Source: JBHIFB01 sp046760905 (GTDB taxonomy: Bacteria > Gemmatimonadota > CAZMKB01). Taken from it: a DNA stretch of 33,415 nt. Numbering within the stretch: the first letter of the stretch is position 1; every line of letters begins with the position of its first letter. The position numbers and the translations under genes were made by a program. This document shows positions 16,875 to 23,938 of this stretch, piece by piece. The notes below the pieces were generated by a model that had not been told where the DNA came from, did not search any database, and saw only the letters and a list, made by a program, of their open reading frames with translations. The stretch is taken from positions 1 through 33,415 of the forward strand of contig JBHIFB010000016.1 of the NCBI GenBank assembly GCA_046760905.1, read 5' to 3'.

Positions 16875-17654
16875 GTGAGATACGGATACTATACAGGGTG
16901 CAGCATCACAGCGACCGAAAAAGAGCTTGATTTCTCCCTGAGAGGCATTTTCGATACGCTCTCCATAAATTTCGAGGTGCTCGAAACACCGGGATGTTGT
17001 GGAAGTCTGTTTGAAGGCGGCGGGGATCTGGCTCCCGTGAGGGAGATGCTTGTCTCAAAACTACTGGACACCTGCGGAGAGATCAAGGATCTCATTGTCC
17101 CTTGTCCGAATTGTTACCGCATTATTCGTTCCGCCACAGGGGAGGCGGCAGAGGGCCTTCCTCGTGTCGTGCATCCGCTCGAGTTTTTGGCCAGGGATAT
17201 TTCTCGTGACACGTTGAAATCGAAGAGGATTAGGCAGATAAAGGGCCTTAAGATATCACCTTTTTACGGCTGCGTATTCAAACCGCTCTCCGAGGGAAAG
17301 GAAGGAAGCGAGAATCCCCGTTACATGGAAGAAATGTTCGATGCACTTGGCATCGAGACGGTATGGTTCCCAGATAACAATGAGTGCTGCGGGGGTCAGC
17401 GGCACATGGATTCGCTGGATGCCTGGGGAGCCGTGAGTAAAAGAATCGTCGATTCGGCCTCGAGCTGGGGCGTGGATATAATAGCCGTTGCCTGCTCGCA
17501 GTGCCACACCCTGCTTGAAGGGAGCATTCAGAGCGATAAGATCATAGGCCAAGATAAGGTAGTAATCATGTATTATTCCCAGATCGCAGGATACATCATG
17601 GGCCTGGATAAGCGCTCCCTCTTCCCCGCCGGAGAAAGTTCCCCTTTAAGCTGA
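16875..17654 (+). CDS. HdrB-like protein with two CCG (cysteine-rich) domains
   Basis: The 259-residue protein has the two CCG motifs of heterodisulfide reductase subunit B and its relatives. The first set is C9, C41-C42-G, C77 and C80 (CPNC). The second is C133, C171-C172-G, C207 and C210 (CSQC). In HdrB these bind two unusual cubane iron-sulfur clusters that reduce disulfides; related proteins (GlpC, SdhE, LutA-type, DsrK) use them with quinones or other acceptors. No HdrA or HdrC gene is in the window, so the partner is unknown. The start is GTG 16875, placed immediately before the conserved YYTGCS segment, with no clear ribosome binding site. Its stop lies 2 bases from the stop of the convergent radical SAM gene. 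Confidence 0.88.
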   Translation: MRYGYYTGCSITATEKELDFSLRGIFDTLSINFEVLETPGCCGSLFEGGGDLAPVREMLVSKLLDTCGEIKDLIVPCPNCYRIIRSATGEAAEGLPRVVHPLEFLARDISRDTLKSKRIRQIKGLKISPFYGCVFKPLSEGKEGSENPRYMEEMFDALGIETVWFPDNNECCGGQRHMDSLDAWGAVSKRIVDSASSWGVDIIAVACSQCHTLLEGSIQSDKIIGQDKVVIMYYSQIAGYIMGLDKRSLFPAGESSPLS

Positions 17655-17656
17655 GC

Positions 17657-18703
17657 TCACCTTTTATCGTCCACTCTGAAACGAAACGGCTGTATGTAAG
17701 ACAGATCGCATTGCTTGCAGAGTTGAAAATCCTTCTTTATGATGTGAGATCTGAACTTTTGATACTTGTCGCTGTTCCACACATTTAGGAAACCGCCACT
17801 CTCGAATGCATTTCCAACAACGAGCCTGCCGTCGAAGTCGAAGCAGCAAGTCGTGACATCTCCGTTATAGAGAACCACGGATTGAAATGCCCAGACGCAT
17901 ATCGTCGGTTTTCTCTCGAGGATCTTATTGCCGACGAGCCTGTACTGTCTATACCGGGAGTGCTCGGGGAGGTAGCGTGAGATGAGTTCGCTTTTGTCCG
18001 TGTTGAAGAAATCATTGATGATGACAGGGGTGAATGCAACCTCGTCCACACCGTATTCCCTGGCGAGTTCCATTATACCATCTATCTCGTGCTCATTATC
18101 CCTCATGACCACGAACTGAAGGACGATGTTCGGTTTCTTAAGGGCCCGGCTCCTTTTCCCTTCTGTGAGTTTTGAAAGGTTGGCCTTGACCTGTGAAAGG
18201 TCGGCTCCACGTCTGTATTTCGTATATGTCTCATCGGTGAGACCGTCGATTGCAAATAGAACTTCAGTGGTACCGGCACTCAGAATCTCCTCCATCTTGT
18301 CGATCGTCCCATTCGTGCCGATAGTTACCGATATCCCTTTTCTCTCTGCATACTCTATCATCTCGCCTATCTGCGGGTGAAGAAGTGTCTCGCCTGCGAA
18401 GTTCATGACGATTTCATTTACAAAATCGGACACTTCATCGATCAATCCCCTGTATCGGTCTATGTTCATAAACCCTCTTTTCCTCTTCATCACCTTCGCT
18501 CCCACTGGACAGAGCGGGCAGGCGATGTTGCAGGCATTCGTCGGCTCGATCATGATGAAGCTGGGGAGCCTTTTCTCATATGGTAGGTGGGCAAGGCCGG
18601 CGAGAATCGGGGTCCTTAGAAAAGCAGGCACGTACTCTAGCGCCACGTTGGCTCCGATATAGGCATTTTTCCTCAAGCTTTTTTTGAAATCTCTGAATCT
18701 CAT
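17657..18703 (-). CDS. radical SAM/SPASM domain protein
   Basis: Residues 48-65 hold the radical SAM cluster motif in the order C58-x3-C62-x2-C65 (EPTNACNIACPLC), followed by strand motifs GTNGT and AIDGLTDETYTKYRRG. The C-terminus has a SPASM-type auxiliary cluster region: C269, C286, C287, C329 and C332 (LCKQCDL), with the typical NGDVTTCCFDFDG...GN and NVWNS elements. Such enzymes modify peptides, proteins or small molecules by radical chemistry. No precursor peptide gene is recognisable beside it, so the substrate is open. ATG 18703 has GGAG 11 bases upstream. The length (348 residues) is typical for the family. Confidence 0.9.
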   Translation of the reverse strand: MRFRDFKKSLRKNAYIGANVALEYVPAFLRTPILAGLAHLPYEKRLPSFIMIEPTNACNIACPLCPVGAKVMKRKRGFMNIDRYRGLIDEVSDFVNEIVMNFAGETLLHPQIGEMIEYAERKGISVTIGTNGTIDKMEEILSAGTTEVLFAIDGLTDETYTKYRRGADLSQVKANLSKLTEGKRSRALKKPNIVLQFVVMRDNEHEIDGIMELAREYGVDEVAFTPVIINDFFNTDKSELISRYLPEHSRYRQYRLVGNKILERKPTICVWAFQSVVLYNGDVTTCCFDFDGRLVVGNAFESGGFLNVWNSDKYQKFRSHIIKKDFQLCKQCDLSYIQPFRFRVDDKR

Positions 18704-18756
18704 CTAAAGATATCTCCAGGTGGTGAGGTCGCAATCCTCATACCAGCAGTTAAAAT

Positions 18757-18785
18757 AATATAGGAACCTGTCACTGTTTTATCAA
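18757..18785 (-). promoter_or_regulatory. sigma-70-type promoter for the radical SAM gene
   Basis: On the minus strand TTGATA (18780-18785), a 17-base spacer and TATATT (18757-18762) lie 53 bases before ATG 18703. The 17-base motif at 18787-18803 is one base upstream of the -35. Confidence 0.65.
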
Positions 18786-18786
18786 T

Positions 18787-18803
18787 GTGGAGTTTCCCCA
18801 GTT
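18787..18803 (-). repeat. 17-base motif AACTGGGGAAACTCCAC, copy 2
   Basis: Read on the minus strand this is identical to bases 59-75. It directly precedes the radical SAM promoter and sits in a true intergenic region between divergent promoters. An imperfect hairpin (arms about 18807-18815 and 18832-18840) lies just beyond it. Confidence 0.4.
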
Positions 18804-18878
18804 AATCGGGCCTCTCACAGCGATTAAGAAAAGAGGCTCGGCCAAAGGTGAGGGTTCTCGTTTCTCCGATAAGCCCGA

Positions 18879-18907
18879 TTGACAATATCACTGCCGCTTT
18901 TTAATAT
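18879..18907 (+). promoter_or_regulatory. sigma-70-type promoter for era
   Basis: TTGACA (18879-18884), a 17-base spacer and TAATAT (18902-18907) lie 55 bases before ATG 18963. Confidence 0.8.
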
Positions 18908-18962
18908 GTCGTAGAGGGCCTTATTTGATCAACCTGCAACTCGAGGACACAAAAGAAGCGTG

Positions 18963-19856
18963 ATGAGTCACCGGGTTGGATATGTGGCCATTTGTGGGCT
19001 GACGAACGTTGGCAAGTCGACCCTTCTCAACCGGATCCTTGGGGAGAAGCTCGCCATCGTTTCGAAAAAGCCCCAGACAACCAGAACCCGCATCACCGGC
19101 ATCAAAAACATGCAGGATGTGCAGATCGTCTTCCTCGACAGCCCCGGTCTCCATGCAGGCCACAGCTCTCTTGACAGGTTCATGCTCGAGCAGGCGAAGA
19201 GGGTATTGTACGAGTCTCAGGTTATCCTCCTGATGGTCGATGCAAAGAACACTGTAGAATACGAGTGGAAGTACCTCGCGCCATATGCCTCAGACATACG
19301 CGTTCCAATCATTCTTTTAATCAACAAGATCGATGTTCTAAAATCACGGGATGAGATTCTTCCTCTCATCGAGGAGTATGCGAAGGCTTACAGCTTCGCC
19401 GAGGTGATCCCCATAAGTGCGCTAACAGGGGATGGAATCGATACGGTCGTGGAGTGTGCTGTCAGCCTGCTGCCTGAAGGGCCTCCCCTGTTTCCCACCG
19501 ATATGCTGTCAGATCTTCCTGAAAAGGTGATTGCTTCAGAGATAGTGCGGGAGAAGACCTACCAGTTGCTGCATCAGGAAATCCCTTACTCTGTCGCAGT
19601 CGTTGTCGAGAACTTCCAGGAGAAAAAGGAGAGAGACATTCTTCTCATAGAAGCGACCTTGTTTGTGGAGAGGGAATCGCAGAAGGCGATCGTCATTGGA
19701 AGGAAGGGACAAATGCTGAAGGAGATCGGTAAGAGGGCGAGGATAGAACTGGAATCGTTCTTCGGCATCAAGGTGTACCTCAGCCTGTGGGTCAAGGTGG
19801 AGAAGAACTGGAGCAGAAAGCTTAAATCCCTCCAAAAAATGGGTTACTATAGGTAG
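18963..19856 (+). CDS. era: GTPase Era (30S ribosome assembly)
   Basis: Era binds the 3' end of 16S rRNA and assists maturation of the small subunit. Numbering from ATG 18963, the G1 loop GLTNVGKST is at 12-20, switch region PQTTRTRITGI follows, G3 is DSPG (59-62; most Era proteins have DTPG), and G4 NKID is at 121-124. The KH RNA-binding domain fills the C-terminus, with VIGRKGQMLKEIGKRARIELE and the end KVEKNWSRKLKSLQKMGY. A GTG overlaps just upstream (18960) and would add one residue. At 297 residues it is complete. It is transcribed alone from its own promoter and converges on the DUF123 gene. Confidence 0.97.
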   Translation: MSHRVGYVAICGLTNVGKSTLLNRILGEKLAIVSKKPQTTRTRITGIKNMQDVQIVFLDSPGLHAGHSSLDRFMLEQAKRVLYESQVILLMVDAKNTVEYEWKYLAPYASDIRVPIILLINKIDVLKSRDEILPLIEEYAKAYSFAEVIPISALTGDGIDTVVECAVSLLPEGPPLFPTDMLSDLPEKVIASEIVREKTYQLLHQEIPYSVAVVVENFQEKKERDILLIEATLFVERESQKAIVIGRKGQMLKEIGKRARIELESFFGIKVYLSLWVKVEKNWSRKLKSLQKMGYYR

Positions 19857-19905
19857 AGTGCAAGTCCCCTACCTGGTTCATGATAGGAGCAAACGGGGGA
19901 GTGGA

Positions 19906-20349
19906 CTATCTCGAGTGCAGCCTGTTCTTTATGTTTCTCGTGTTCTCTTCGGTGTGGAGCATTTGCCGGCAGAAGAAAAGATGCGAATCACAGTTGCAAT
20001 CAGATGAGCCGAATCCGCCGGCGACAACAGAGACCCCAGGGAGATCCTGAAAGTATCTGCTCATTCTGCACTCACCGTCCTCTGTGAAATCGAACGTGGA
20101 AACAGACAGCACTTCTGCCTTCTCGAGGATATAATCGATGTGCCACCTCTTCTTCTTCCCTTTCCTCATGTGCCTCTCTATCCTCGAAGGCAGGGCCCGC
20201 TTCGCTCTTCCCGTGTAAACATAGTATCCGCGCGGGAAGTAGAACGAGCCGAGTCTACCGATTCGAAGCGTTAGAGAACGGGGCAGGCGCATGAAGAGGC
20301 AGTAAGAGCCACTCTCGGGATATGAATTCCGCATGCGATCTTCATCCAT
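19906..20349 (-). CDS. DUF123/GIY-YIG-like nuclease-domain protein
   Basis: The 147-residue protein has the DUF123 pattern, a compact GIY-YIG relative: SYCLFMRLP, then a GYYVYTGRAKRALPSRIERH segment (about residues 41-60), KKKRWHIDYIL, and a Cys-rich end (ECRMSRYFQ, SSDCNCDSHLFFC). YVYTG corresponds to the YIG part of the motif, and R55 would match the catalytic arginine region. Biochemical function of bacterial members is not settled. The ATG at 20349 has no clear ribosome binding site; ATG 20334 is an alternative start. It follows the anti-sigma gene on the same strand after 78 bases and may be the last gene of that unit. Confidence 0.8.
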   Translation of the reverse strand: MDEDRMRNSYPESGSYCLFMRLPRSLTLRIGRLGSFYFPRGYYVYTGRAKRALPSRIERHMRKGKKKRWHIDYILEKAEVLSVSTFDFTEDGECRMSRYFQDLPGVSVVAGGFGSSDCNCDSHLFFCRQMLHTEENTRNIKNRLHSR

Positions 20350-20427
20350 AAAGATGCATGGGGCCTTTAAGCCAGGTAATAAAGGGTGCTGGGGGGCAGG
20401 ATCTCATCATTAGGGAGAAAAGATAAG

Positions 20428-21315
20428 TTAATCGATTTTCAGGTCGACGACCTTACCGTTTCTTACCACGCGCATTTCCCTGGCTCTCTTTTTGTTGTTC
20501 AGCACCTTCCTGAAAAGGCTCCGTACATTTTCAATGGGCTTCTCGTCCAGGGAAATGATAACATCTCCTTTCCTGAGGCCCGCCACGAAAGCCTTGCTCA
20601 TGAACTGGACATCGACTACCAAAAGCCCGTCTTCGGACTTCGTGAGCTTGGAAAGCGGCCTCTCCATGCGGGCGGGTATGGCGGCGAAACCCATCGAGGT
20701 GCGGATGAGAGCGTTCGTTGTGGATTGGGGCTCTGCATAAGGTGAGAAGCTCGGGTCTTCGGAGACGAAGGTTGCGTAAGCTGGGTCTGCAACGGATACG
20801 GGTATGCCTCCGAGAGAGCTCCTCAGAGGCGTGAGCCGTTCATCGATATAATCGTCAACGAATTCCTCCAGGAATCGGGAGAGCGCGAAGGGTTCATTCT
20901 GGTAGGTCGCTGGCCGCACGACTCTTGCAGATGGCGCAAGTGATGCAGGGTTGTCCGCTACCTGCTGCTGGGGCGCCCGCGCGGTGAAGAAGTACAGGAA
21001 TCCCGCGAAGGCAAAGCCGGCTGATATAGCTGGTGAGAGGGTTCTCACAAATGTTCTGACCGTTGAGTGGGATCTTTTGAGCCTTTCCTCCTCCTCGAGC
21101 CTGTAAATGCTGTGTTCGAGCCTTCCGTAAAAGTCATCCGGCAGTTTAACTTCCGGCCTGGATCGATACGTACGAATGCCCTCGGAGAGGATCTTGGAGT
21201 ATGTGTGACATCCCTCGCAGCCTTTGATGTGCGCCTCTATCTCTGAAATTCTCTTTTTAGGGAGATTCCCGTCAAGGTAGCCTGAGAAGTCTATGTAGAC
21301 TTCCTCACAGTTCAT
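20428..21315 (-). CDS. zinc-type anti-sigma factor with membrane segment and C-terminal PDZ domain
   Basis: The N-terminus has the zinc anti-sigma signature: C3, H29, C33 and C36 in HIKGCEGC. Such domains clamp ECF sigma factors in the cytoplasm. One membrane segment follows (about residues 93-111). The C-terminal part would be periplasmic: a linker of about 100 residues, then a PDZ domain (about 215-295) with VDVQFMSKAFVAGLRKGDVIISLDEKPI split over two strands and a helix. A PDZ fused to an anti-sigma factor is unusual; in RseA-type systems PDZ domains sit on the proteases. AGGAG lies 7 bases before ATG 21315. The sigma factor gene is 89 bases upstream, so the pair forms one regulatory unit. 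Confidence 0.88.
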   Translation of the reverse strand: MNCEEVYIDFSGYLDGNLPKKRISEIEAHIKGCEGCHTYSKILSEGIRTYRSRPEVKLPDDFYGRLEHSIYRLEEEERLKRSHSTVRTFVRTLSPAISAGFAFAGFLYFFTARAPQQQVADNPASLAPSARVVRPATYQNEPFALSRFLEEFVDDYIDERLTPLRSSLGGIPVSVADPAYATFVSEDPSFSPYAEPQSTTNALIRTSMGFAAIPARMERPLSKLTKSEDGLLVVDVQFMSKAFVAGLRKGDVIISLDEKPIENVRSLFRKVLNNKKRAREMRVVRNGKVVDLKID

Positions 21316-21404
21316 CAGTTCACTCCTACAATGTGTTTTGTCTTTTCATCCCCCGTCAAGATGGTACTATTACAGTGCCGGTCACTGAATACACTAATGG
21401 GCCC

Positions 21405-22064
21405 CTACTGTTCCCCACAAGCCTCCTCTGTCTCGATTGTATCCATTTCGAGCATTGGCGCTATGATAGTTGCGAAGTTGTTCCTTGCTCTATTCAATCT
21501 GGACTTAACCGTGCCAAGTGAGCATCCGGTAATTTCAGCGATCTCTTCGTAGCTCTTTCCCTCCGTTTCACGCAGGATGAAAACGATCCTGTGATGGGAG
21601 GGGAGCTTCTCAACGGCGTTTTCGACCATCTCTCTCAGGTGTCGTTTCATATACAGATCATCCGGCCTTTTTGAATTATCGAGGAACTCCAGAGGTTTGT
21701 GATCATCTTCCCAGTCTCTTACGATGTTCTGAAAAAGCACGATGGGATTTCTCGTTCTGTTGCGGAGTTCGTTCTTCGCGAGATTGGATGCGATCGTGTA
21801 GAGCCATGTCGAAAACTTCTTATCAGGATCGAATCGCTTAATGTGCTTGTATACCCTGATGAAGGTCTCCTGCACCAGGTCCTCGGCCCTTTCCCTGTCA
21901 CCGATGAGTCTGTATATGAAGTTCAGAAGCCTCTGATCATAACGTCCCACGAGCTCTCTGAATCTCGACCTCTCTCCCTCGAGAAAGAGGGCGATGAGCT
22001 CCTCATCCTTCAGGACGGAGGCGTTTTCAAGCTTGCCTTTGACTTCGAGGTTACGCTCTTCCAT
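21405..22064 (-). CDS. ECF-subfamily RNA polymerase sigma factor (RpoE-like)
   Basis: The 219-residue protein has sigma region 2 (about residues 30-100: FRELVGRYDQRLLNFIYRL, AEDLVQETFIRVYKHIKRF, FSTWLYTIASNLAKNELR) and region 4 (about 145-200: LPSHHRIVFILRETEGKSYE, then EIAEITGCSLGTVKSRLNRA). Regions 1.1 and 3 are absent, as in the ECF group. An anti-sigma factor is encoded next downstream, implying control by sequestration. The upstream region has GGAACTT 16 bases before a TATAAT, compatible with self-regulation by an ECF-type -35 element. Transcription from the etf operon upstream cannot be excluded, since I see no terminator between etfA and this gene. Confidence 0.93.
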   Translation of the reverse strand: MEERNLEVKGKLENASVLKDEELIALFLEGERSRFRELVGRYDQRLLNFIYRLIGDRERAEDLVQETFIRVYKHIKRFDPDKKFSTWLYTIASNLAKNELRNRTRNPIVLFQNIVRDWEDDHKPLEFLDNSKRPDDLYMKRHLREMVENAVEKLPSHHRIVFILRETEGKSYEEIAEITGCSLGTVKSRLNRARNNFATIIAPMLEMDTIETEEACGEQ

Positions 22065-22085
22065 GAAAGAATACCTGTTTAAACG

Positions 22086-22114
22086 ATTATACCATAGACA
22101 GACGAATAAGTTCC
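22086..22114 (-). promoter_or_regulatory. promoter of the sigma/anti-sigma unit, with ECF-like -35
   Basis: On the minus strand GGAACTT (22108-22114), 16 bases and TATAAT (22086-22091), the latter preceded by TGG as in an extended -10. The -35 resembles the GGAAC element of ECF promoters; the -10 looks like sigma-70. It may be read by both. Confidence 0.55.
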
Positions 22115-22179
22115 AATTTCCGGGGAATAATCTCCCTTTATAATTTAAGCAATTTTCTTGCCAGGGGCAAATCAGTAGG

Positions 22180-23169
22180 TCAATCGGCTTTTTTCATCTC
22201 CTTTATTTTCGCCGTCATCACCGGGAGCACTTCGAACAAATCGCCCACTATCCCGTAATCGGCCAGTTTGAAGATCGGCGCCTCAGGGTCCTTGTTGATG
22301 GCGACGATGACCTTGGAAGAGCGCATGCCGGCGATGTGCTGGATCGCTCCGGATATGCCGCAGGCTATATAAAGCGTGGGAGAGACGACCTTTCCCGTCT
22401 GACCGACCTGCTCTGAATGCGGCCTCCATCCAGCATCCACGGCTGCCCTCGAAGCCCCCACGACTCCGCCTGCTGCCTCGGCGAGCTCCTCGATTAGATT
22501 GAAGTTTTCCGCTGCCTTCATTCCCCTTCCGCCGGAAACTATGATGTCAGCCTCGGTTACATCCACGGTTGCCCCCGCCGCCTTCTTTAGCTCTTTCACC
22601 GTATACTTCGCGTTGTCAGTATTGAAGGAGATCTCAAGCGGGCTTACCTCGCAGCTCTGGCCTTCATCGGGTTCTTGGGCGGTAAAAGCCTTTGGCCGTA
22701 TCGAGGCGATCGAGGGCCGGCTGTTCATCCGAAAATTCAGAATGGCCTTGCCGGCATACACCGGGCGCCTCACCAGTAGCTTCCCATCTTCCCAGCCAAG
22801 GTCTGTACAGTCTGAGGCGCAGCCGGCGCCGAGTTTCGCGGAAAACCTCGGGGCGAGGTCTTTTCCCATGGCGGTCGCGCCGAAAACGACAACCGCGGGT
22901 TCGATCATCCCGGTGGCGGCTTCAAGAACCTGTATAAGCAGCTCGGGGGCGTAGCTTGTGAGCGCTTCATCCTCCACAGAGATTATCTTTTGTGCTCCGT
23001 GATGGGCCAGGACACCGGCCGGGGCTCCACCGGGAGGCCCGGCGACCAGCGCAACGCACTGCCCGCCTGTTTGCGCCGAAAGCTTCCTGCCGGCCGAAAG
23101 GCACTCGAAGGCAATGGTTCTGAATTGTCCGTCCCTCTGTTCACAAAATACCAGTATGTCCTGTGTCAT
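22180..23169 (-). CDS. etfA: electron transfer flavoprotein alpha subunit
   Basis: EtfA binds FAD and, with EtfB, carries electrons from acyl-CoA dehydrogenases or bifurcating enzymes. The C-terminal FAD domain is classic: VSGGRGM, GASRAAVDAGW, EQVGQTGKVVSPTLYIACG, ISGAIQH and INKDPEAPIFKLADYGIVGD. I chose ATG 23169 because GGAGG lies 9 bases upstream and the beta strand ILVFCEQ begins at once; 13 further codons are open before it. This gives 329 residues, the normal length. It follows etfB by 16 bases. An ordinary or a bifurcating ETF cannot be distinguished reliably by eye. Confidence 0.95.
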   Translation of the reverse strand: MTQDILVFCEQRDGQFRTIAFECLSAGRKLSAQTGGQCVALVAGPPGGAPAGVLAHHGAQKIISVEDEALTSYAPELLIQVLEAATGMIEPAVVVFGATAMGKDLAPRFSAKLGAGCASDCTDLGWEDGKLLVRRPVYAGKAILNFRMNSRPSIASIRPKAFTAQEPDEGQSCEVSPLEISFNTDNAKYTVKELKKAAGATVDVTEADIIVSGGRGMKAAENFNLIEELAEAAGGVVGASRAAVDAGWRPHSEQVGQTGKVVSPTLYIACGISGAIQHIAGMRSSKVIVAINKDPEAPIFKLADYGIVGDLFEVLPVMTAKIKEMKKAD

Positions 23170-23185
23170 CCGTCCATTCCTCCAT

Positions 23186-23938
23186 CTATAGAACCTTTGC
23201 CTCTTCACGCAGAAGCCTCAGGAGTTCGTCGACCGCTTCCACTCCCTCCCCGACGATTTTCCCTTCGGCGCGCTCGGGCGGCTCTTCAATGCTCAGGATT
23301 TCGAACGAAGGATCCCTGAGAGGGATTTCCTTCTTTGCTATTTCCTTCTTCTTAGCGGCCATGATTCCCTTGAGAGATGCATAACGGGGTTCATTCAGCC
23401 CCTTCTGCGCGGTGAGCACGGCGGGGATGGGCAAACTAACCACCTCTTCTCCACCCTCGATCTCTCTGTGGATTGTGACGCTTTGTCCTTCGACAGATAC
23501 CTTCACCACGACAGATGCCGAAGGGATGCCCATGAGTTCCGCCACAAGTGTGCCGACCTGGGCGCTGTCGTCATCCACCGCCTGCTTTCCAAAGAGAAGA
23601 AGGTCGAACGATTCATCCGCGATGGCCTCTTTCAGGGCCGTCGCTGTCACGAGCGGATCCTCGGGATACTCGGGCGCCATCACCTGGATGGCCCTGTCCG
23701 CTCCCATTGCAAGGGCGCTCCGTATGGTTTCTGTAACTTCTTCAGGGCCGAGAGAAACCACGACAACCTCACCCTCTCCCGATTGTTCCTTGATCCTCAG
23801 GGCTTCCTCCACCGCGAACTCATCATACGGGTTCATAACGAAGCTAAGATTCGATTTATCGATTCCTTTCCTGTCTTCTGTGATTTTAATAATGGATTCC
23901 GTGTCAGGAACCCTTTTCACAAAAACGGCAATCTTCAC
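23186..23938 (-). CDS. etfB: electron transfer flavoprotein beta subunit
   Basis: EtfB pairs with EtfA. The 250-residue protein has the family blocks KIAVFVKRVPDTES at the start, MNPYDEFAVEEALRIKE, DLLLFGKQAVDDDSAQVG and, in the ETF-beta signature region, EVVSLPIPAVLTAQKGLNEPR. The start is GTG 23938, with GGAGG 7 bases upstream. The GTG overlaps the TGA of the preceding gene (GTGA), so translation of the two is probably coupled. The C-terminus is longer than in minimal EtfB proteins and charged. A probable electron donor enzyme, the acyl-CoA dehydrogenase, is at 9927-11075. Confidence 0.95.
   Translation of the reverse strand: MKIAVFVKRVPDTESIIKITEDRKGIDKSNLSFVMNPYDEFAVEEALRIKEQSGEGEVVVVSLGPEEVTETIRSALAMGADRAIQVMAPEYPEDPLVTATALKEAIADESFDLLLFGKQAVDDDSAQVGTLVAELMGIPSASVVVKVSVEGQSVTIHREIEGGEEVVSLPIPAVLTAQKGLNEPRYASLKGIMAAKKKEIAKKEIPLRDPSFEILSIEEPPERAEGKIVGEGVEAVDELLRLLREEAKVL

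Noticed and set aside
19850..19875. Hairpin AGGTAG/CTACCT over the era stop codon
   Set aside because: No T run follows, so a terminator cannot be supported.
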